Under the pieces are notes generated by a model, which saw only the letters and a list, made by a program, of their open reading frames with translations, was not told the origin of the DNA and searched no databases. The position numbers and the translations under genes were made by a program. Source: Isoetes taiwanensis (Eukaryota; Streptophyta; Lycopodiopsida; Isoetales; Isoetaceae). Taken from it: 64,000 nt of DNA. The first letter of the stretch is position 1. Every line of letters begins with the position of its first letter. Positions 46,458-57,605 of this stretch are shown piece by piece. Location of the stretch: positions 4,212,571 to 4,276,570 of the forward strand of contig JAJEKV010000059.1 in NCBI GenBank assembly GCA_021234155.1, in the 5' to 3' direction.

Positions 46458-47111
46458 GAAGAACAAAAACTTATGGAGAATGTACCCTATAGATCTCTAA
46501 TCAGATGTCTATCATATTTGGCTAACTGCACAAGGCCTGATATAGCATTTGGAGTTAACTTACTGAGCAGATATAACAATAATCCAGGTAGAGAACATTG
46601 GATAGCAGCAAAGAGGATTTTAAGGTATCTTAAAGGCACATTGAAAATTGGAATTATGTACAGTACAACTGATCTCATCTTGAAGGCTTATTGTGACTCT
46701 GACTGGGCTGGAGATTTGGATCAGAGGAAGTCAACTTCAGGATATGTTGTACTGCTAGGTGGAGCACCAGTGGCATGGAAATGCAAAAAACAAGGCAGCA
46801 TAGCACTCTCTAGTGCGGAGGCAGAGTATAATGCAGCTTCACTTCTAGCAAAGGAGTTAATATGGGAAAGAAGACTTCTGGCAGAATTAAACTGTGAACA
46901 AGCTGGTCCAACACAAATCTTGTGTGACAACACAAGTTGCATTGCAATGACAAAGAATCCAATACTACATGAAAGATCCAAACACATTGAGATGCAAGTG
47001 CATTTTATTCGAGATGTAGTTCAGAAAAAGTTAGTGCAGTTAACCTATGTTAAAACATTAGATCAGTTTGCTGACATTCTAACTAAAGCATTAACTGTTA
47101 GCAGGTTTTAA
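46458..47111 (+). pseudogene. Copia pol: RNase H part
   Basis: This continues the Copia reverse transcriptase after copy C. VPYRSLIRCLSYLANCTRPD and YLKGTLKIGI are the connection region. RNase H follows with DSDWAGD (Asp near 46694), SSAEAEY (Glu near 46817), LCDNTSC (Asp near 46925) and KHIEMQVHFIRD near the end. This part itself is open to the stop at 47109-47111. RNase H removes the RNA strand during reverse transcription. Confidence 0.92.
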
Positions 47112-47155
47112 GAACTGAGAAATAATGTGCAGTACAATGGCAGACTTATATCATT

Positions 47156-47166
47156 TGAAGGGGGAA
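47156..47166 (+). other. Copia polypurine tract
   Basis: TGAAGGGGGAA immediately precedes the 3' LTR start TGTTAAATG. It is the primer for plus-strand DNA synthesis. Confidence 0.85.
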
Positions 47167-47266
47167 TGTTAAATGTTGAGTTATCAGATGATAAAAGGGA
47201 TGATTGATTGTTTGAAGCTTGAAAGATCAATATTAAGTTGTCAATGGAGCAAGAGGTAACATGATT
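47167..47266 (+). repeat. Copia 3' LTR, first part
   Basis: 100 bp identical by eye to the start of the 5' LTR, cut at ATT (47264-47266) by the CACTA element. It continues at 57071. Confidence 0.95.
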
Positions 47267-47879
47267 CACTACAAGAGGATAGTCCTTTTGCGTCAAACTC
47301 TGCGTCACTACATTTTAAGGTTTGTCAAATTTGTGTCACAAGCTTGAAAGTGACACAAATTTATCTCATTGCGTCAAAACTTATGTCATTATAATTGTGT
47401 CAGCTATAACGTCTTTTTTTTGAAAGATTTGTTTCAAGTTTTTGATAATTTTATGTTAGTTTTATAGTGCTAATTGTGTCATGTATTGTGTAAGGTTTGT
47501 GACATATTTTAGAGTCAAACATGTCAATAGTTTTGTGGCAGTTACAATGTCATTCATGCTAAGGCTTTGAGTCAACTTTGATACACGGTTGTGTCAATAT
47601 TTGTTATATCTTTTTTGTCATCATTTGTAAAAGGTTTATGTCATCTTATAGTGTCAAATATATTGACAATCCTACTTTAGTGTTCTATGAAATATTGTTA
47701 TTGCATCAAGAAAGTGTCAATGTCGTGACATTGCAAAGTAGAAATACTTAAATATCTTGATGTAGAAAGGGCTAAGTTTGCCACTATGTAATATGATGAA
47801 CAAAATCCTAGCAAATAGTTATATTATTTGTTATTTTTACTGACGATACGTTTTGAATGCTAATATTCTAAACTTACAA

Positions 47880-48264
47880 AAATATCATTAGACATTATCG
47901 TATTTATATCGGGGATTTCACCTAGGCATATGGGGATACCCTCATCCGCATGCAAAGGGTCAACATAAAACCCCCAGTATCACGACTTTTTAGAGGTGGA
48001 AAACCCCCTATATATGTAAATAGAAAAGGCCGTTTCCGCCCCTTTAGTAGATGTACTTACGGACTATCTTAATTTTACATACCCGGTACCCGATCTTGTA
48101 CTTTCGTCGAGTTTGTGCACCCTAGCCTTATTTCGAGAGTCACCTTCATATTCAATTGTATCACCGACTTGGTGATGCATGAGGCTTCTTAGCCTTGGCA
48201 CCCATATGAAAATAAAGGTGCCAAAAGGTGCGCCTTTACGAGTACTTCCGACTTACCCAATAGG
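47880..48264. other. CACTA interior, non-coding
   Basis: No coding signal is seen. The segment around 47920-48030 (ATGGGGATACCC, AAAACCCCC, TATATATGTAAATAG) shares its style with 26290-26480 and 52390-52430 (CGTATACATACGGGGATTTC). This may be a dispersed repeat, but I could not delimit it. Confidence 0.35.
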
Positions 48265-49118
48265 TGATCTGACACTAGCTTGGGGCGTGGCTCTCGAGAA
48301 GGATTTGCGAGAAACAAACACGAGAGGCAAGGGTCTTTTATTAACTTTGATCATTATAGCCTTAGGTGTTTTTAAATTGCACTTTTAATAAGGGAACCAT
48401 TGAAAAGTCAAATATCTTAAACTAAAAGGAACTATTGGAATCGAGTTAACAGATTAGATAAAAACAACGAAGCATGTAAACAAACAAAATTGAAAACCGA
48501 GTCCTTTGTTGTAAAAAGGGGGCAGACTGTACAAAAATGGTTATTGGATCAGCGGACCGGGCGGATTGCGAGGAAAAGGGCATCCGGAACTGTTAAGAAT
48601 AGCAGAAAAAGGTCAGATGTGGCTGAAATTAGTTCCTGGGGCCTTGAAGCAGGCCGAATTGATAAAAAAGGCAGTCGTAATTAGCATAAGAAGAAAAGGT
48701 AAACCCAGATTTAGACTAACATGCCTTTTAGAGTATTATAAATGAATCGGATCTGTTGAATTGAAGCATCTGAAAGAATCTAAAGCATCCGAAAAGAATC
48801 TAGCATGTGATAGAAGTCTGTCTACAGAAATCTTTTGATAAAGTGTAGTTGAATTAAGTGTTTCCATTAGCTCTAGAGAATTCCAAAAATCCCAGAGAGG
48901 TTATCCAGCTGGTTAGCAGACTCTCAGAATTGGGAGGAGTTTGAGCTAAGATTTGCCGTGTTTGCAAATCAGAGCGCGGTTGGGTGGATAAGTTGTCTTA
49001 GAGAGATCTAGTTCTGGAGATTCCAGGTTGTTTGAATAACAGTGTTTGAAAGTTTTGCAGACAGGTAAACCGTTTGTATCAAGTGGTATCAGAGCTGTTG
49101 CATCCTAAGATCCTGTGA

Positions 49119-50318
49119 AATGGCCCGAACAAATTTAATCTTCACGTAGACCAAAAGATAATCGGGGCTATGAATCTTTGCCGCAGGCAAAAGACAAATT
49201 GGCATGCCTACATCCGTTAGTTTTTGGGGAGAACCGGAGGAAACTTGAATATGTAGCAGTGCAGTATGGGCACTTGCGGACATATTCCAACACCTCCTCC
49301 TGCACGCAAGCACTCCACCCGGTTACTCCACCACCACGATTCTCCTCACAAGTTGCCAATGCCAAAACAGGTCGAATTAAATGGTTGGAGAAGGTAGAAG
49401 GAATGCCGTCATATGCAGGAGATAAACGGAGTCCGCCAGCAGTTCTAGGATTCCTGGCCAGTTGGGAAAGCTTCTTTGAAAGAGTAAAAGCTACGGAGGA
49501 GCAGAAACTGCAAGCTATGGACAAATATATAACTGACGTAGCCAGAATATGGTGGCAAGGGCATAAAAAGTTGTTACCGCAGATAAAAACTTGGGCAGCT
49601 TTTAGAAAAGCATTCGAGTCGCACAACTTGCATGCAAATTATTACCCAGATCTTAAAAGACAGTGGGATCTTTTTAAACAAGGGGAACATGAATCAGTAC
49701 ATCATTTTTACTCCAAGTTCTCCTACTTAGTTGTACATATGGGAGAACTACAGCCAGGAGGACTATCTAAAAGTGAAGTGACGCGAAAATTCATAGCAGG
49801 ACTGCGAGATCCATTATATGCCGAGCTATGTTTTGCAGAACCATCAACTATTGATGAAACTCAATCCTGGCCTAATACGGTATGATATATGGGAGGGGTA
49901 CCCTCAGGAGAAAAATTTTAAGCCAGACAATGGCAAGGCATCTGAAAGAGAGAATAAGCGGAATCGAGCAAGTGCTTTGCCTAGTAATGAAGAACCCCGT
50001 ACGAAGAGAAGCAACGGAGAACGCGGGATGGCCAAGGCTCAAGCAAACGCACCCCCGGGAGGATGTTTTATATGTGGAGGTCCACACTATAAGAATCAAT
50101 GTCCAAAAGTTGTATCCAAAGGGGATCCTGAGCAACCGAAGGAGGATACTCGAGCAAAAGCCCGAACATCTGCGCAGATTGCCCATGTTCGTATTGCAGA
50201 AGAAGTTCCTGAAAAGGTTCCTGAAAGTTCCCACGCTAACGCTAAGTTTGACAAAGAAAAGTACGAAGACTATGAAAGAAGTCGGCTTCAAATTGGCTAC
50301 GTGGGTAAAAACAAGTAG
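49119..50318 (+). pseudogene. Retrotransposon gag with one zinc knuckle
   Basis: ATG 49119 is a plausible start but needs a frame change before 49178. The capsid core (Retrotrans_gag type) includes KYITDVARIWWQGHKKLLPQ (49522-49580), WAAFRKAFESHN and EHESVHHFYSKFSYLV. A frame change near 49860 leads to a basic segment and a knuckle CFICGGPHYKNQC (about 50065), then a Lys/Glu-rich tail ending at 50318. It would form the particle shell for packaging element RNA. The pattern is Ty3/gypsy-like, distinct from the surrounding Copia gag. Confidence 0.75.
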
Positions 50319-50504
50319 AGTAAAATGTCTGTGTAGACATGTGTGTGTGAATGGTTTGAGCATTGTATTCATTTGGTTTGAAATAATGAAAGTTTTTTTT
50401 CAAATGAATGTTGCTCTAGATTTAGAAGGGGGCAACTGTGACTGCAGCACAGAAGCCAGACCCTTAGAATTATCGGGCAGATGGTAAGATTACCAGCCCA
50501 GAAG

Positions 50505-50700
50505 AAATCCTTTCAAAGTAGATAGTCAGGTGACTAGCTTAGAAAGAAAGGTGGTTATTCAGATAAAGCGGATAGTCCGGTTGACTAGCTTTGGGAAAGA
50601 TTCTAGACAAAGCGGATAGCAAGTTGACTAGCTTTGGGAAAGATCGTTACTCCCTAAAGGCGGATGATCGAGGGACGATCAGCCTTTGGGAAGGAGGGAA
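50505..50700. repeat. Tandem repeat with GTTGACTAGCTTTGGGAAAG
   Basis: Units of about 48 bp (AAAGCGGATAG, then GTTGACTAGCTTTGGGAAAG) occur two to three times before the right LTR of the gag-only element, probably in its untranslated region. Confidence 0.7.
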
Positions 50701-50750
50701 TTGATACGGCACTAGCTTGGGGTGGCTCGAGAGAAGGATTTGCGAGAAAC

Positions 50751-51425
50751 CGCTATCTAAAGCTTAGAAACAAAGCTAAAATGGTTGAGTAAAGCGGTTG
50801 GGTCCACATTCTAATCGGATGTTTTCGATCTCTAAGTGTCCGAAAATACCATTCTTTCTTGCCAATCTTTGCTTACTCTGCATAAACAAAAACATAGATT
50901 TGAGCCTTTATTCAAAATCCTTTTTTTTATTACTACGTGGTCCGGATGCAAGAAATTATCAAGTTTTTATTCAAGAGTGTCTAAGAGAGGAAAGCTCGTT
51001 TTGGAAAGCCCGGTAACTTCGGGGCATAAAAATTACGTGATTCAAGCGTGAGACCATAAAGATTTCTTTGAAATGATACCCAAATTAGGACTGGAGTTGG
51101 CGAAATCTCAATCTGGGACATCGATTGAAAGAGGAATGTTTGCCTTGAGCGAAAAGAGGCAAAAAAATGGCCCAATTCAATGAAGTTACATGAATCTTCG
51201 ACTCAAAATAAAACAGAGAATATGATATATTTGCCCAGATTTATAGATTATATTCCATGGCTAGACGCTCCGAAAAAATGGAATAGACGGAATTGGTTAT
51301 TCTTCGTGCATTTTTGAATCAGTAATTTCCTTATATGTTTTCAATGCGGCAATTATTAATGCCTGTCTAGCGAAATTATCAACAGCATCAAGTTTGGGTC
51401 GGGTGCAATCTTTTAAGCCCCAAAT
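50751..51425. other. Unidentified stretch within CACTA
   Basis: The composition looks coding on the minus strand in short pieces (for example DNFARQALIIAALKTYKEIT near 51310-51390), but stops break every frame. I considered an organelle-derived insert and could not match it to a gene I know. Confidence 0.25.
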
Positions 51426-51500
51426 ATAGAATAGAATAGAATAGAATAGAATATGATTTTATCGTCCACGGAGACCAACTGGCCTATGGGACCCAAGTAC
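51426..51500 (-). repeat. LINE-type 3' end with (ATTCT)n tail
   Basis: On the minus strand: GGGTCCCATAGGCCAGTTGG, then TCTCCGTGGACGATAAAAT and four or more ATTCT units. It matches 10925-11000 and 20519-20590. Confidence 0.7.
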
Positions 51501-51809
51501 AAAGAGAGAGCAACAGGCGTATTACTACCAGGATAGAGCGGATAGAGCTGAGTCAAAGCAAATTAGCATTGCAAAGCCAGAGATTTCGCAATCTCATAAA
51601 CAAAACCAACCCAAAGAAACAAAAACCAAACAAAAAAAGAAGAGATCGGAAGGAAGAAAAATACTTGATTAAAACCGACCGATCAATGATTATCTAAAAT
51701 CCTCAGATGATTTGGATAGAAATTCATCGCCCAGGAGGCGCTTTTTGAGTGTCCATAAGGACGAAATTTTTGCTACGTGAGAAAATAAGAAGGAAAATTT
51801 TTTGTTCTC

Positions 51810-52190
51810 TTCCGGCAGCGACGAAGTGAGCTTTGCGGCAGCGACGGAGTGAGCTTTATTTCCGGCAGCGACTTAGTGAGATTCGGTTGCAAGCTTGCTT
51901 GCTTGTGACAGATTCGGTGGTTTCTTTTGTTTTGTGACAGATTTAGTGGGGAACTATTGTGGCGGAGCTATGGCAGAGGAAGCCCTGTTTGCCATGAAAC
52001 AATAGTATGGCGAAGCTATGGCCTCCATAGCTGGAGCTTTGCAAAGCGGAACCTCCATAGCCGACCTCCATAGCCAGAGCTTTCCAAAGCGAAACCTCCA
52101 TAGCCGACCTCCATAGCCAGGGCAGTACTGAAATCAGAAAACCTTCTGGAGGTTTCTTGGCGGAGCTCTGGCGATGCCGCCTGAGCTCCC
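51810..52190. repeat. Two adjacent tandem repeats
   Basis: At 51815-51875 the unit GGCAGCGACGAAGTGAGCTT occurs three times. At 52010-52130 a unit of about 50 bp (CTCCATAGCC, AGAGCTTTCCAAAGCG, AACCTCCATAGCCGACCTCC) occurs two to three times. Both are GC-richer than their surroundings, and CTCCATAGC words are also imperfectly inverted with GCTATGG at 51967 and 52013. Confidence 0.75.
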
Positions 52191-53504
52191 AGCAGGTTGT
52201 TTACTGTTTTGAACAAAAGCATAAAAAACCAGAAATTTCGTCCTTGTGGACGTTTACGGACTGCTAGTTCTGCCTCGCCGGAATTGCGTGCTCTGCTAAA
52301 TCTGCCCAGTCTCTGCTCCTTCTACTCCATTTTCTTGTGCGCATCTGCACTTGTTTGCATCCGTTATCTGTGACGCTCCCTGAATATATAAGGCGCTCCG
52401 GACGTATACATACGGGGATTTCCCCCTCCCATGGCAATCAGCTCACCATGAGCAGGGCCCTCCGTCTAACTCGGACCATCTATAGAAAGATGCCCGGGTG
52501 AAGGACACGGAGGTGTCATTCGGCCCACGATAGCAAAGTTTTAGGCATTGAAGGTCATCTTTAAATTCATTTTCACGATCTTTAGTCTCATTTCCATTGT
52601 CATGATCTTTAGTTTTGATATGCATTATTGTAGTGTTAGACCTAGTGCGAAAACATGATAAGAATACTACCATGCCATGTATTGTACCAACAATCAGCTC
52701 CAAGAGAAATGCCCCCCTTAAGACACAGTTACCTATCAGCAGTCCAAACATCATTATCATGGTCATGCCCAAGCCACAACGTTGTCTATGAGAGCACCAA
52801 GAAAAAACTCATTCTCTGTAATAGACAGAGAAAAAAACCCTTGTTTCAAAAGCAAAAAATAGCAGCATCTGTGATATCCATGTGCCGCCGGAAAAACACC
52901 ATTGAACACAAAATAACAACATACATAACATGAATATCTCCCCTCACTTTTAAAAAGACAAATGTAAAATTGGATAATAGCCATCCACCAACCATGCCTC
53001 ACCATGTGTCATCTTTTCCTTTTATTGGGGAGGGAGGTGTCACGAGCGTCAACGGCATTACGAACGCTTTTGCCCCCACCGAATTACAATTGCTTAAGAA
53101 ACACCCTCGGGGGTTAACTATGGAATTGGTTTTTTTTTTGGGGGTTAACGGTGCTTTCCCATTGGACAAAAACCTTTTGAGGTCATGTGCAAAGCTCTAG
53201 TATTCCCATTAGGAGATTTAGATTTAGGATCTGAGTCCCAAGTAAACACTACCCACTTTTTGACTCTCGAAGTCTTAGACCTGATTTTGTCAATTTGTGC
53301 CATTTTTTATCTATTTGTGCCAAGAAAGGTTTGTCTTTCCAAGGAAATGATGCAAGTCTGAGGTTGAGGTGATCCCCCCTCTCCCCACCTTCATTCTGAT
53401 CCCATGGGAAACCACGACCCCCAAAATAATGAGCTTCCAGGTATACAACGGTCCTCTATGGTTAACTTGATATTTCGAATTTATGCAATCCAATAATAGA
53501 AAGT

Positions 53505-55049
53505 GTGATTCGGTTGGTCTCCCGCTTAGAGCGGAGATCGGTTCTCCTTCGTCGACCATCCAACGCCTTTGGCTTGCTCCGAATAAGCCCTTCCAAGTTC
53601 TCCCCAGTAAGTTTATATGATTCTTTTTTGTATGTGAGTTTTCATTTTAAGCTTTTGATTGTTCCGGTGACTGGTCGGCAAGGCAAAGATAAGGGCAAAG
53701 CCTACTTCTGGAAATCGGACCGAATGGCTTAATTTATCATGAATCCCTTTTTTAGATCCAATATTTTGGTCCATGTATGATCTGCTGCATCAAATGACAT
53801 CATTTGAAGTATCTACTGTTTGTAAGAAAGCATATAAAGCATGAAATTATAAGGTAGATTTTAGTCGCGCATAGATTTAGGTCAAAGCACATGCACGAAG
53901 AACACAGGCAAATATCACTTTGTTCATTTCTCTATCTAAATTGTTTGCATGTCTAGTTGTCTTCAACTTGCAATATGCTACTATCGTTCAACACAGCTAA
54001 CACAGTTTAAACCTGGAGAAATTTGTTTGTCAAGGATAATTGGGTCAGTTATTGCAGGTTCAGCTTCAGCGTAGAGATTAACCAGATTATTGATTGGGTT
54101 GAGAAGCATCTAACAAACCATTTAGATTCACATACTGGACATGTAGGCAGGGCGCACGTCATTGGTATAGAGAGGTAAGGAGCAATCATTTGCAAGATTA
54201 TATTTTTGCATTTGTAAGGTTTGTTTTCTCTGTTAGTCTGCTTTCGTATTCTATTCTTTAATAACTTTCAAACAGCATACATTTATCAACTTACGGAGCC
54301 AATAGAGTGGCGAAATATCAGAAGGTTAGAAATCATTGTGGTAAAAATGACCTCTCTCCAAAAATCTGTTTGTTTAATTATTGTCTTGCCAGGCTGCAGG
54401 CGTGATGCTAAAGCTAAGCCTTCAATATATAGCCATCAAGGAACGGATCGCTTCAGTAATGCCCATTAATTTCTATAGGTTACTGAAATGGTGGCGGATG
54501 TACGTCCTAAGTGGTATCATGCGACATCATCTTCTTTAAGTCAAGACGCAAAAAGTCTCTACATTGCATCAAAGCAGCAAGGGCTTTAAATTATGCTTGA
54601 TGTTCTAGGTAAGCTCAACGTCTCCATCTTAATTTTTATGTTCGACAATATAATGTGATAATTGGATAAGAATTAGCAGAAATGTACCTCGAAATGGCAG
54701 AATGGTTGTAGTTGATCAATGTGCTGCAGCTTTGAGGCTTACTCTAAACCTTTTATTATGTCTCAAGTTTGCATGTTCCTCTCATGAACAAGTGTATTCT
54801 ATTCTTATTTTGTCAATAATTATGGGCCTGTCCGGTTCAATATGTTCATCATGACAGTTGTTCACTGCAGATTCTGGAAGTGAAGGAGCCGCTGCAGCAA
54901 GCAATCAGCAGACGCCTAATGAAGAAACTAGCAACAAGTTTATGTTGAGCAAGCAGGGACTCTTGACAGCCTTATTGATGGTAAACGCACAACTAGCTTT
55001 GTCCACAAGGAAAAAAGCATTAGAAGATAACATTCTTATGATTTTGTGA
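53505..55049 (+). pseudogene. Possible captured host-gene exons in the CACTA element
   Basis: Several short coding-like blocks have consensus splice borders: 53505-53608 (ends before GTAAGT), about 54059-54174 (after TTATTGCAG, before GTAAGG; reads EINQIIDWVEKHLTNHLDSH), about 54394-54480 (after TTGCCAG; VMLKLSLQYIAIKERIASVM), about 54479-54590 (after TTCTATAG; MVADVRPKWYHATSSSL), and 54871-55049 (after CACTGCAG; SKQGLLTALLMVNAQLALST, ending in TGA). I do not recognise the protein. Such exon-intron fragments in a CACTA lacking a transposase suggest transduplication. Confidence 0.4.
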
Positions 55050-55409
55050 TGATTTGGATTTGCATGAACATGTAACAGTGTGTATTCCTTGCCTCTTTTG
55101 AAATTGCTTAAGAGTAAGGTAGAAGAGATGTTTGAATACCATTCTCGAGCAATTTTGATCCATTTTTCCCTGCTTAATCACCTTATTTTCCTAAAAGTCG
55201 CATGGTAACTCTATCTACGAGTTGTTTAACTGTTGTGATTTCCTTAAGATCTTCTCAGATCTTATGCTATTGCAGGCAGCCATTCTATTCATGTTAGAAA
55301 ATGGAGATGCTATTTTTGTTAGTTGCGTTTGATCACCACCTCGATGAAGATCCTCATTTTAGACAACACGGAGGTTCCACACTAATAGCACTGAACTTTT
55401 TAGAAAGCA

Positions 55410-55492
55410 CTCCTCAAGCAGGTGACATCAAGATTTGAACCAATAAACCAATCTCAAGCAGGTGACATCAAGATTTGAACCAATAAACCAAA
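55410..55492. repeat. 41-bp tandem duplication
   Basis: TCAAGCAGGTGACATCAAGA followed by TTTGAACCAATAAACCAA occurs twice in direct succession, essentially identical. The surrounding region (55050-56500) shows no gene that I can recognise. Confidence 0.85.
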
Positions 55493-57067
55493 ATTTCCGG
55501 AACTCATATACCAGGGCAATATTCTGCATCTTTAGTTGATAGTGGATGTGCATCATGTTATTTCTTAGGAGTATAGCTGAGAACTTTGTAAGCATGGTTT
55601 TTGCATATCCTATTTTGGATAAATTATAATGTAGATGGATTTTGCATGTCCATTGAAATTTTGGACACTTATTTGGCAGATGGCGAATTTGGCATCGAAT
55701 GGTGGACATAAACTTCATGCCCATTGCTTGAAATTTAGTGACCAAATAGCCATACAATGGTGCTAAGGTACGATTTTGTTCTATTTCTTCTGGCCACTCA
55801 TTGAAATTTGTTCTTGGCACTTAGTTTGGTGCATTTTTTGTATGTATTTGGTTGCTTTAGGCTGAACAAAACTTGGCATCACGGCTTGCCATAAAATTCA
55901 TGTATTATGCTGGATTTTGGCAGATTGAGAAAAGTATCTATATCGACATTTTGTTTCATAGGTGCGTTAATGCTGCTTTTTAAATATTGACTGGTCTGAT
56001 TTGAAAACTTTGCATTTTAGGTATAAAAGGCCATGCTGGCATTCAATTATTGGAGTTGTCCATCATTCATTTGTTAGGAAAGCAGTGAATGATCACATCA
56101 TTGTATGTTACTTTGGCAAGGCAGCTATCCCATATGGAAATGACAAACTGCAAAGGTTAAGAGGCATGTGATTGTATATCAAGCAAGAAAAGTGAAGTTG
56201 CAGAAAATGGTTTCAGAACATGAGTAGCAATGACTCGTGAGATGGGAAGTAACAAAAGAAATAATGCCCGGCTTGACATGGCATGCCTTTGTAGTAACTT
56301 TCTCATGCTGAAAGTATTGTAAATGCAGAATAATGTTTTATTTGAATCTAAACTATTGTTCAACAACTTTATGATTAAAAATCTTAATCATTTTTCGTGC
56401 AATCACTCTTTTTTCAGTTCTCTCTTTCATTGTTTATTATGGACTTGACAAGGCTTGAAGGGAGAATTGCTACAAAGAATACTTTCAATTTGGACACAAA
56501 GTTGACTATGGTGCCCATAAAATTGAGATATAGATGCCACAAAAGAGACAATTTTGTTTCACAAATATCACAAAAATAAAACAAATTTGTCATAATTATT
56601 TAACTAAAGGTCACAATTATGTTATAAAAATAAAATAAAGATTGTTATAATTGCACAATAAAGCATCTTACATATAGTATGCTGTTTTCGTTTTGGGTTG
56701 GGGGAGGGAGTCACAGATATGATGCAAATGATGTTAACATAAGAAGGATAAAGATGTTAAAATAGTGCCACAATGTAGTCGCATAGTCGAGACTGATATG
56801 ATACAAAAAGGAACGCAATTATTAAATAACTTTGATATAAGCTTGATACAAACATGTCATATAAGTGACATAACTGATGTCATTGTGTCATTTTTGCGTT
56901 ATGTAGTTGTGACGCAATATTTGACGCAAAAGTTGACGTCCATGCGACATCAAAGTATGATACTTTTAGAGTCAATTTTGTGACATTTCGTGGGAATTTG
57001 AGAACATGCATAGCGTCACTTTGCTTGACACTATGCGCGACGAAAAACCTTATATTCTGTTGTAGTG

Positions 57068-57600
57068 ATTAAGGGGGAATGTTTGTTTAAAATCGAAAAT
57101 TCCAATGGTTGTGAATAAGCTTTTTTTAAGGGGTATGCATGTGGGATAATTCTAATTGAGAAGAAGCCATTTTTCTACGTATTGCCTGTGGGATAAACTC
57201 AAGCACTGTTGTTTCCATCTGTGGCGGCTAAGATCCTGCCTAAACCGTCGGAATGAGCAAATATAAGCACAGGAGAATGACTATAATGATATACTTGGAA
57301 CCGTTTGTGTGTTGAAGCAGCGAAGACAGTCGAAAGTGCTTAAGTTCTCGACCCGATCCCTTAGCTACAGTACCTCAATGGTTTAATGCCTATGATTTGC
57401 TTCAATGGTCAATGTTCTATGGGAAGTTAGTTTTAAATCAAAGGATTAGGGACCCCAACTTGGCTCCTTTGATCTCATAGAAAAATTTCTTAACTTCCAT
57501 TGTTTCTTGAATATTAGTAAAGGTTGCATTATTGACCTGATCAAGGTGTCTCTAAATTGTTAGAAGCAAATAAGATCTTGCAGACTCTCATTTTCTATCA
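57068..57600 (+). repeat. Copia 3' LTR, second part
   Basis: It resumes after the ATT duplication with AAGGGGGAATG and runs to TTTCTATCA at 57600. With 47167-47266 it makes a 630-bp LTR. Confidence 0.95.
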
Positions 57601-57605
57601 CACCC

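Larger units (their letters stand above)
48265..50750 (+). mobile_element. LTR retrotransposon remnant, gag-only, nested in CACTA
   Basis: The left LTR is about 48265-49081 (TGATCTGACACTAGCTTGGG ... TTTGTATCA), followed after two bases by the primer site TGGTATCAGAGC (49084). The right LTR starts at 50702 (TGATACGGCACTAGCTTGGG) after the purine tract GGGAAGGAGGGAA, but matches for only about 50 bp before it is lost. Only gag is encoded; no protease, reverse transcriptase or integrase is present. It resembles non-autonomous TR-GAG type elements that use enzymes from relatives. Confidence 0.7.
47267..57067. mobile_element. CACTA DNA transposon, 9.8 kb, apparently non-autonomous
   Basis: It starts CACTACAAGAGGATAG and ends TTCTGTTGTAGTG, the CACTA terminal inverted repeat. 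It is flanked by the 3-bp duplication ATT (47264-47266 and 57068-57070), as usual for this superfamily. About 430 bp at the left end and 500 bp at the right end are dense in TGTCA/GTGTCA and TGACGCAA/GCGTCA words (subterminal transposase sites). I find no transposase gene. Its cargo is a gag-only LTR element remnant, tandem repeats and possible captured host exons. The Copia LTR it cut is otherwise about 1.3% diverged, so this insertion is recent. Confidence 0.92.
33410..57600 (+). mobile_element. Copia LTR retrotransposon carrying two nested DNA transposons
   Basis: Both LTRs are 630 bp, begin TGTTAAATG and end TTTCTATCA. By eye they differ at about eight positions (about 1.3%), so the element is young. 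The flanks AACCC (33405-33409) and CACCC (57601-57605) match at four of five bases and are the likely target duplication. Gene order (gag, protease, integrase, reverse transcriptase, RNase H) is that of Ty1/copia. A DNA transposon (37678-46453) sits between RT and RNase H, and a CACTA element (47267-57067) sits in the 3' LTR. Without them the element would be about 5.6 kb. Confidence 0.95.

Noticed and set aside
50830-51420. Possible plastid or mitochondrial insert
   Set aside because: The base composition looked organelle-like, but I could not match any organelle gene or order.
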